Source: Victivallales bacterium (GTDB lineage: Bacteria; Verrucomicrobiota; Lentisphaeria; Oligosphaerales; Oligosphaeraceae). From it: a DNA stretch of 14,246 nucleotides. Position numbers and translations under genes: made by a program. Of this stretch, positions 6,183-11,372 are shown in pieces. Location of the stretch: NCBI GenBank assembly GCA_017458805.1, contig JAFTAC010000337.1, positions 1 through 14,246 on the forward strand, in the 5' to 3' direction. Numbering within the stretch: the first letter of the stretch is position 1; the number at the start of each line of letters is the position of its first letter. Below the pieces are notes generated by a model. The model ran no database searches, had not been told where the DNA came from, and worked only from the letters and a program-made list of their open reading frames with translations.

Positions 6183-7667
6183 CTAGTTGCCATCGTGCTT
6201 GTCATTATTGTCGCTGTGAGCGATTCTGCTGCCAATGCCCTTGAGGATGTCACCGAGGTCGAGGCCAAGGGTTTCTTTGGACATCTCGGTGAGCTTGGCG
6301 ATGTTGGTTGCCATGCCCTCGGTAAGCTTGTCGCCGTTGTTGCCCCAGATGACGATTTTATCGACGCTGGAGTAGCCGTCGGCAACGGCCTTGGCGATGT
6401 CGGGCAGCTTCTCGAAGTAGAGTTTGATGGCGGTGAGCTGCAGGTCCATCTTGGCGGCGTCCTGGTACTCCTTCATGGCCTCCGCCTTCTTGAGGATACC
6501 CTCTGCCTCTGCCAATGCCTTCGCCTTGATGGCGTCAGCCTCGGCCTGGCCTTTCGCGGCGATGACCTTTGCCTCATTCTCACCTTTAATACGTTCTGCC
6601 TCGGCGATGGCCTTCTTGGCCTCGGCCTCCTTTTCCGCCTCGAATCTCTGCGCCTCCGCGTTTTTCTGGCGTTTGACCAAGTCGGCTTCCGCCTGCTTCT
6701 CGATGGCGTAGAGGTTTGCATCTGACCTCTGCTGCGTGGCAAATTTTTCAGCCTCCGCCGTCTTGCGAATTTCGGCGTCGAGCTTCTTCTCGGCGATTTC
6801 GACCTCGCGCTCCTTGATTTCGATTTCCTTCATCTGGCGTGCGACATTGGCGTCACCTGCCTTGATTTCGATGATCTTGCGCTGCTCCTCCGCCTGGATG
6901 GCCTTGGCGGATTCGGCGATGGCATCCTGCGTATCGGCTTCCTTCTTCAGTTCGGCCTTCTTGATGACCAGCTCGTTCTGGCGCTTGGCGATTTCCGTCT
7001 GCGCTGCGATATCGACGTCGTTTGCCTCCTTCTCGGCATTGGCCTTTGCGATGGCGATGTCACGCTCCGCCTGTGCACGGGCGATGGCGGCGTCCTTGCT
7101 GATCTGCGCAATGTTGTCGATACCTAGGTTCTCGATGGCCTTGTCGTTGTCGCTGAAATTCTGCACGTTGAACGAAACGATTTCAAGCCCCATGCGCGCC
7201 AGGTCGGGGTCGGCGTTTGCCTTGACCATATCGGCGAACTTCTGGCGGTCGAGTACCATCTCCTTCGTGTGCATCTGACCGACGATTTCGCGCATGTTGC
7301 CTTCCAGTACCTCCTTCGCCACATCGGAGATATATTGAGACTTGGCGTTGAGGAAGTTCATGGAGGCCTTTTCAAGCATTTCGCTCGACTTGCCGATTTT
7401 GATATTCACCACGGCATCGACATTGACGTTGATGAAGTCAGCGTTCGGCACGGGGTCGCTGGTCTTGACATCGACCTGAATCAGCTCCAGGGTAATCTTG
7501 TCCAACCGCTCCAAGAAGGGGACTCTGAAGCCCGCTGCGCCGATGATGACACGCCTGCGCAGGCCAGAAACAATGAACGCCTTGTCTGGCGGTGCCTTGA
7601 CATAGCTGATGAAGCACAGGAAAAGAAACAGGATGATCAGGATTCCCACGATAATCCAAGTTGTCAT
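6183..7667 (-). CDS. Flotillin-like SPFH/band 7 membrane protein
   Basis: This 494-residue protein has one N-terminal membrane segment (about residues 3-23), then an SPFH/band-7 domain (about 25-190) beginning PPDKAFIVSGLRRRVIIG and including VNVDAVVNIKIG. A very long Ala/Glu/Lys coiled-coil region follows (about 195-410) with many AEAE/KAEA heptad-like repeats. The C-terminal part (about 420-494) ends in polar SDNNDKHDGN. Architecture and length fit FloT/YuaG-type bacterial flotillins, which oligomerise at the inner face of the membrane and organise protein complexes and membrane fluidity. There is no NfeD partner in the window, although many flotillins are next to one. The ATG at 7667 follows AAGGGGACT. 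It is the first gene of the minus-strand string and is followed after 39 nt by the LOG-family gene. The coiled coil produces long antisense frames that are not genes. Confidence 0.92.
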   Translation of the reverse strand: MTTWIIVGILIILFLFLCFISYVKAPPDKAFIVSGLRRRVIIGAAGFRVPFLERLDKITLELIQVDVKTSDPVPNADFINVNVDAVVNIKIGKSSEMLEKASMNFLNAKSQYISDVAKEVLEGNMREIVGQMHTKEMVLDRQKFADMVKANADPDLARMGLEIVSFNVQNFSDNDKAIENLGIDNIAQISKDAAIARAQAERDIAIAKANAEKEANDVDIAAQTEIAKRQNELVIKKAELKKEADTQDAIAESAKAIQAEEQRKIIEIKAGDANVARQMKEIEIKEREVEIAEKKLDAEIRKTAEAEKFATQQRSDANLYAIEKQAEADLVKRQKNAEAQRFEAEKEAEAKKAIAEAERIKGENEAKVIAAKGQAEADAIKAKALAEAEGILKKAEAMKEYQDAAKMDLQLTAIKLYFEKLPDIAKAVADGYSSVDKIVIWGNNGDKLTEGMATNIAKLTEMSKETLGLDLGDILKGIGSRIAHSDNNDKHDGN

Positions 7668-7759
7668 AAGGTAGTCCCCTTTTGCGTTTTTAAAGCACAG
7701 CCTCGTTAATACTATTTGCCCCTGGAGGGGGCACCAACTCTACAGATATGGAATATAAC

Positions 7760-7778
7760 TGTATTTTGACAAAATACA
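7760..7778. promoter_or_regulatory. Operator-like 19-bp palindrome
   Basis: TGTATTTTGACAAAATACA is two perfect 8-bp arms around GAC. It lies 93-111 nt upstream of the flotillin start. On the minus strand the centre includes TTGTCA, a fair -35 box, with CATATC or TATCTG about 16-18 nt on as poor -10 candidates. A bound regulator here could control the flotillin operon. No regulator gene is nearby. Confidence 0.35.
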
Positions 7779-7954
7779 ATAGGCAATTCGCGTTAATTTT
7801 CGAAGAAACTTGAACTCTATCAGGTGGGACAGTCGTTTTCCAGAGGATACAGATGCGCCCCCCTGTTCCCATGCCTATTGTTCCACACCCCAAAGTGCAT
7901 TACCACAGCACGTTTTGTAATGCCTCACTGGTTGATAATACTTGCTGGTTTTTC

Positions 7955-8060
7955 TGCGCCTTGCCGCTCCGCTTCGCTATGCGGCACGGCGCAAAGGAAT
8001 GTGGGAAAACGCCTGTCCCGTGGGTTTCGCTCGCGCCGAAGGTGCTCGCTTCACCCACGG
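7955..8060. other. Two strong GC-rich hairpins, possible structured RNA or repeat element
   Basis: Hairpin A pairs 7955-7967 with 7981-7993 (12 of 13 positions, core GCGCC and GCCGC). Hairpin B pairs CCGTGGGT (8018-8025) with ACCCACGG (8053-8060), with an inner GCGCC/GGTGC stem around GAA. GC content contrasts with the AT-rich flanks. It could be a noncoding RNA, a dispersed palindromic element or a remnant of one. A minus-strand frame of 66 codons (7900-8100) covers it but looks like a translation of the palindromes. Confidence 0.35.
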
Positions 8061-8212
8061 CTATGTTCTTGCCGCCGCTAATGTGGCTCATATCAATCAA
8101 TGAGGGATTACCACTTTTTTATGCTTATCGCAAAAAAAAGAAGAAAAAAACTTTATATTTTGAAAATGTGTAGTATTATATAGGATGAATTATTGTGATT
8201 TGTAGTTTTCAA

Positions 8213-8219
8213 AGAGGAG
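8213..8219 (+). promoter_or_regulatory. Ribosome binding site deciding the 8228 start
   Basis: AGAGGAG lies 8 nt before ATG 8228. The longer frame starts at 8195 and would place this site inside the coding region, encoding MICSFQRGDDI. Confidence 0.6.
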
Positions 8220-8227
8220 ACGATATA

Positions 8228-9487
8228 ATGGCTTCAGACAAGAAGGCACCCCTGTTTGTGCGGCGCGAATTGCTGGGCGGCCCAGGGCGGCCTGGCGCGA
8301 ATGACAGAATCAACCACGCCATCATCGGCGTGGGAAGCATGGGAATGGGACATGTCGGCTATGTGCTGAATGATCCCCAGGCGAAGCTGGTGGCGGTCTG
8401 CGATGTTAAGCAGTCCCACTTGAAGGCCGCCCTGGAGAAGGCGGGTCCCGACTGCAAGGGCTACCGCGACTTCCGCGAGATGATCGACTCCGAGGACATC
8501 GACGTGGTGCATGTCGTGACACCTCCCCACTGGCACGCCATCCAGAACATCTACGCGCTGGATGCGGGGTGCGACGTCTGGGCGGAGAAGCCGATGACGC
8601 GCACCATCGCCGAAGGGCAGTGGATTGCCGAGGCCGTGGCGCGGAACTCTCGCGTCTTCCGCCTCAACACCTGGTTTCGCCTGAAGGACAACTTCTACGG
8701 CCTTGGCACGACGGTCGCACCGCTGAAGAAACTCGTCCAGAGCGGGCTTCTCGGATGGCCGCTGACGGTTCGCATCAGCGCGCACACGGGCTTCGCCTGG
8801 AAGGCCTCCATGTGGACTGGCAAGCTGGGCCTGCCGGCAGAACCTGTTCCCGATGACATTGACTACGACCTATGGCTGGGGCCCGCCCCCTACAAGCCCT
8901 ATACGACCCACCGCACCTCGCAGTCGTTCCGAGGCTACTGGGACTACGACGGCGGCGGCCTCGCCGACATGGGGCAGCACTCCCTGGACCCCGTCCAATA
9001 CATCCTTGACAAAGACGACACGAGCCCTGTCGAAATCGAAGCGACCGCTCCGTGGCCGCAGCACCCCGACGTGGTGGGCCTCTGGGGGCAGGTCTATATG
9101 AAATACGCAGACGGCTGCAAAATCATCCTTGAATCCTGCGAATGGGGCGAGGAGGAGACGAAGGACAAGCCCTTCATCGAAGGCCCCCTCGGCAAGGTCT
9201 ATAAGAACTTCCGCACGGAGCCTGAGCACCTGGCCTCCCTGGTGGCGGTGCTGCCCGATCCCGAGCCGCAGATAAGCGACTTCAACGTCTCCATCCGAAC
9301 CCGCCAGAAGTTCGGGCTGAACGAGAAGAACGGCAACCGCAGCAACATTCTGGTCCACCTGGCGAACTGCGCCATCCGCACGGGACGTAAGCTTCATTTC
9401 GACCCCGTCACGATGCGCTTCATCAACGACCCCGCCGCAAATGCGCTGGCGGAGCAGCCCATGCGTCTGCCTTGGTCGCTGCATTAG
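8228..9487 (+). CDS. Gfo/Idh/MocA-family NAD(P)-dependent oxidoreductase
   Basis: The 419-residue protein has an N-terminal Rossmann fold with GVGSMG (34-39), an acidic residue after the second strand (AVCDVK), and the family's EKP motif (Glu120-Lys121-Pro122), which contacts nicotinamide. The C-terminal catalytic half carries GGGLADMGQHSLD (242-254), with Asp247 and His251 in the positions usual for substrate binding and proton transfer. Family members oxidise, reduce or epimerise sugars, inositols or sugar acids with NAD(P). Unlike many PVC-group homologues it shows no Tat signal; the N-terminus (MASDKKAPLFVRRELLGG) is polar, so it is cytoplasmic. The exact sugar cannot be read. It is the first gene of the right-hand plus cluster and is followed after 28 nt by the HEAT-like gene, so they are probably co-transcribed. 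Its strong GC-rich codon bias gives a long antisense frame that is not a gene. Confidence 0.92.
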   Translation: MASDKKAPLFVRRELLGGPGRPGANDRINHAIIGVGSMGMGHVGYVLNDPQAKLVAVCDVKQSHLKAALEKAGPDCKGYRDFREMIDSEDIDVVHVVTPPHWHAIQNIYALDAGCDVWAEKPMTRTIAEGQWIAEAVARNSRVFRLNTWFRLKDNFYGLGTTVAPLKKLVQSGLLGWPLTVRISAHTGFAWKASMWTGKLGLPAEPVPDDIDYDLWLGPAPYKPYTTHRTSQSFRGYWDYDGGGLADMGQHSLDPVQYILDKDDTSPVEIEATAPWPQHPDVVGLWGQVYMKYADGCKIILESCEWGEEETKDKPFIEGPLGKVYKNFRTEPEHLASLVAVLPDPEPQISDFNVSIRTRQKFGLNEKNGNRSNILVHLANCAIRTGRKLHFDPVTMRFINDPAANALAEQPMRLPWSLH

Positions 9488-9515
9488 CAAGTGGAAGAAC
9501 AAGGGGAAATGAACA

Positions 9516-10865
9516 ATGAGTAAAAAGACAGATAAAAATGAAGCAAAGCCCGCCGTGAAAAAGGCTGCCAAGGCAGCCGCTGGCGTTGAGCTTTCAAAGC
9601 TCGTATGGGCAAATGCAATGGATGGCCGCAAGATGATTGCGGCTCTCTCCAAGGACTTTGACGCCAGCCTGAAGATGCTGATTCCGCTGCTCTCCGAGAA
9701 GAACGACGATGCCACTGTGCAGGCCTCCTTTGCGCTGGATGGCATGACCATGGCGGCCCTTGCCCCCGACATGGAGGCAAAGGCCAGCCGCCTTTGCAAT
9801 GCATTGGTTGATAACTTCAAGCTCGCCAAGAACGACACGGCCCGCTGCATTCTGCTGAAATGCATGGACCAGATCTGTGCTTCTGTTCCCATGGACGGCG
9901 AGGCTTTCTTCAAATGCCTGGAGAAGTGCCTGAACGGGAAGGAGCCTGTTTTCACATACGCTCTCAACGTTCTTCGCCGCTGCTGCTACTCGCTGGAGTC
10001 CCTTCTGACGATGAGCAAGGTGGCGGAAAAGGCCGATGACCGCAAGAAGGCCATCCTCTACAGCGCCATCCTTGAAAACTCCTTTGGCGGTGGCCACGAA
10101 GACACCATGAACGGCTACAATCTTGCTCTTTCCCTGAAAGACAAGCCCGAGCTTTTCAGGATGCTTTGTGCCGCGCTTTCTGCTCGCGGCGACCTCACTG
10201 CCCTCGACGCGCTGATGGACCTGCTGGTCAAAGGAGGCAAAATCGACAAGGGGCAGGCAAGAAGGTGCTTCCTCGACCTATGCATTCACTGCAACGATAG
10301 TTGCGATGATTACGACGACTGCGATGACGACTGCGACTGCGATGACGACTGCGACTGCGATGACAACTGCGACTGCGATGACGACTGCGACTGCGATGAC
10401 GATTGCGACTGCGATGACGATTGCGACTGCGACGACGACTGGAAAGACAATGGCGTGGAGATTGCCCGTCTCTTTGCAGAATTGGAGCCTCGTGAGCCTG
10501 CGCTGCTGGCACTGATGATGACGATTGGCACTACGGAGGAGACCTTTGAGATTCTGTGGGAGTGCGTCGTCGAAGGTGATCAGATCCTGCGTCTGGCAGC
10601 CCTGAAATATCTGGCTGGCGGCTTTGAGAAGATGGTCTGGACGGAGCGCATTCTCCAGAGGACCATGACTCTGAAGAATGCCGAGGCGAAGGCAGACGTG
10701 GTGCGAATGCTCGGCAAGCGCGGGGACGTTGCGGCACGCCCGTATGTTCTCTCCTGTCTTCAGGACGCATCTCCTCTGGTGCGACGGGCAGCCCTTGAGG
10801 CGGCGTCCTGCTTCCCTGGCGGCAACGTGGGAGGTGCCCGCCTTGCAGGTGTGGTTTTAGCGTAG
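9516..10865 (+). CDS. HEAT-like helical repeat protein with internal CDDDCD repeat
   Basis: The 449-residue product starts with a Lys/Ala-rich tail (residues 2-25), then a series of helical hairpins of HEAT/ARM type (about 30-265), such as LIPLLSEKNDDATVQASFAL and the later DASPLVRRAALEAAS near 425, the classic HEAT form. Between helices, after LCIHCNDSCDDYDD, an insertion of six CDDDCD-type hexapeptides (residues 269-304, one with Asn) plus CDDDW makes a segment of alternating Cys and Asp. The helical repeats resume with ARLFAELEPREPALLALM. No signal peptide or membrane segment is seen, so it is cytoplasmic. HEAT proteins are protein-binding scaffolds. The insert could bind metal ions or be a flexible acidic loop. 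AAGGGGA precedes ATG 9516 by 8 nt. It lies between the oxidoreductase and HPr genes. Specific function unknown. Confidence 0.85.
   Translation: MSKKTDKNEAKPAVKKAAKAAAGVELSKLVWANAMDGRKMIAALSKDFDASLKMLIPLLSEKNDDATVQASFALDGMTMAALAPDMEAKASRLCNALVDNFKLAKNDTARCILLKCMDQICASVPMDGEAFFKCLEKCLNGKEPVFTYALNVLRRCCYSLESLLTMSKVAEKADDRKKAILYSAILENSFGGGHEDTMNGYNLALSLKDKPELFRMLCAALSARGDLTALDALMDLLVKGGKIDKGQARRCFLDLCIHCNDSCDDYDDCDDDCDCDDDCDCDDNCDCDDDCDCDDDCDCDDDCDCDDDWKDNGVEIARLFAELEPREPALLALMMTIGTTEETFEILWECVVEGDQILRLAALKYLAGGFEKMVWTERILQRTMTLKNAEAKADVVRMLGKRGDVAARPYVLSCLQDASPLVRRAALEAASCFPGGNVGGARLAGVVLA
10320..10442 (+). repeat. 18-bp in-frame minisatellite encoding CDDDCD
   Basis: Six copies of an 18-bp unit (TGCGATGACGACTGCGAC type) run from 10320 to 10427, then a 15-bp partial unit to 10442. 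Copies differ only at silent or near-silent positions, such as GAC/GAT and one AAC for GAC. The period keeps the frame open, so copy number can change without a frameshift. Confidence 0.9.
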
Positions 10866-10934
10866 GCAAGAGGCAATTGCATATTTGCAGCTGTCCTCTG
10901 CCTAGGGGAAGCCTGGAGGCGTGGAGGCCTCCAG
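10863..10934 (+). promoter_or_regulatory. Two hairpins in the HEAT-HPr intergenic leader
   Basis: TAGGCAAGAGG (10863-10873, overlapping the HEAT stop) pairs with CCTCTGCCTA (10895-10904) with one bulged base. CTGGAGGC (10913-10920) pairs perfectly with GCCTCCAG (10927-10934) around GTGGAG. The second hairpin ends 15 nt before the HPr Shine-Dalgarno. They could attenuate read-through, protect a processed mRNA end or set HPr expression apart from HEAT. Neither is followed by a T-run. Confidence 0.4.
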
Positions 10935-10949
10935 ATCCCTTTGAAGATG

Positions 10950-10955
10950 AAGGAG
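10950..10955 (+). promoter_or_regulatory. Ribosome binding site deciding the HPr start
   Basis: AAGGAG lies 5 nt before ATG 10961. The upstream in-frame ATG at 10877 would add 28 residues encoded by the hairpins, and the protein family begins at the later ATG. Confidence 0.75.
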
Positions 10956-10960
10956 TGGGT

Positions 10961-11233
10961 ATGGTAAAGCGAGAAGGAACAGTCAAAAACGCATACGGCA
11001 TACACTGCCGCCCCTCGGCAGAGGTGGCCAAGGCAGTGAAGAAGTACAAGGGCAAGCTGGAGATCAGCAACTCGGAGGGGAAGAAGGCGGATCCACGCAG
11101 CGTGCTCGCGTTGCTGTCGCTGACCTTGACCTGCGGGGACAAGTTCAGCATTGTCGTGGATGGCCCCGATGAGGAGGCGATTTGCGACATGCTGATGTCC
11201 TTTATGGAAAAGGAGTATGATTTTCAGCGTTGA
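10961..11233 (+). CDS. HPr-family phosphocarrier protein
   Basis: The 90-residue protein matches HPr in length and motifs. The active-site region is GIHCRPSAEVAK (13-24): His15 is the residue phosphorylated by enzyme I in the family, followed by Arg17-Pro18; the usual Ala16 is Cys here. The regulatory serine region is PRSVLALLSLTLTCGD (45-60), where Ser47 corresponds to the Ser46 modified by HPr kinase. The C-terminal helix (DEEAICDMLMSFME) is typical. HPr shuttles phosphate in the PTS and, as the Ser-phosphorylated form, controls carbon metabolism. No enzyme I, EII or HPr kinase gene is in the window, so a regulatory or partial-PTS role is likely. It lies 95 nt after the HEAT-like gene and 139 nt before the GH78-like gene. 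Confidence 0.9.
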   Translation: MVKREGTVKNAYGIHCRPSAEVAKAVKKYKGKLEISNSEGKKADPRSVLALLSLTLTCGDKFSIVVDGPDEEAICDMLMSFMEKEYDFQR

Positions 11234-11285
11234 GCAAGGGGGAAACCATGCCGTTGACGACATGGTCAATAACCACGATTCATAT

Positions 11286-11315
11286 TTGTTTCCTTGGAGG
11301 CATTTGAGATAGAAT
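11286..11315 (+). promoter_or_regulatory. Weak candidate promoter for the GH78-like gene
   Basis: TTGTTT (11286-11291) and TAGAAT (11310-11315) are separated by 18 nt, 57 nt before ATG 11373. The -35 is poor. Read-through from the HPr gene is equally possible. Confidence 0.25.
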
Positions 11316-11372
11316 AAACGGCATTGGTCATTTCCTGAACAAGCAGACGGGCCAGCCAAAGCGAGGTGTGGA

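Larger units (their letters stand above)
7668..8227. other. Divergent intergenic region, 560 bp, no convincing gene
   Basis: This stretch separates the flotillin gene (minus) from the oxidoreductase gene (plus) and should hold promoters for both. It contains a small leader hairpin (TGCCCC 7717-7722 with GGGGCA 7728-7733), a 19-bp palindrome at 7760-7778, GC-rich hairpins at 7955-8060, and an A-rich, AT-rich run at 8130-8190 that probably includes the plus promoter (for example TATTATAT near 8174, with no clear -35). Small frames on either strand (about 66-106 codons) lack convincing ribosome sites or protein features. Confidence 0.6.

Noticed and set aside
6736..7278. Plus-strand frame of 180 codons, Ser/Ala-rich, inside the flotillin gene
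   Set aside because: It is the antisense translation of the repetitive coiled coil, which gives long stop-free frames by composition.
7900..8100. Minus-strand frame of 66 codons in the divergent intergenic region
   Set aside because: The peptide is mostly a translation of the two hairpins, with no ribosome site or known motif.
8870..9967. Long minus-strand frame of 365 codons across the oxidoreductase and HEAT-like genes
   Set aside because: It is antisense to two well-supported genes, crosses their boundary, has no family motifs, and its composition mirrors the GC-rich coding strand.
10320..10442. CRISPR array
   Set aside because: The 18-bp repeats have no unique spacers and are in frame within a protein.
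10877..10960. 28-residue extension of HPr
   Set aside because: Encoded by hairpin leader sequence; the later ATG has a proper ribosome site and matches family length.
10531..11190. Minus-strand frame of 219 codons over the HEAT and HPr genes
   Set aside because: It spans the gap between two supported genes and shows no domain.
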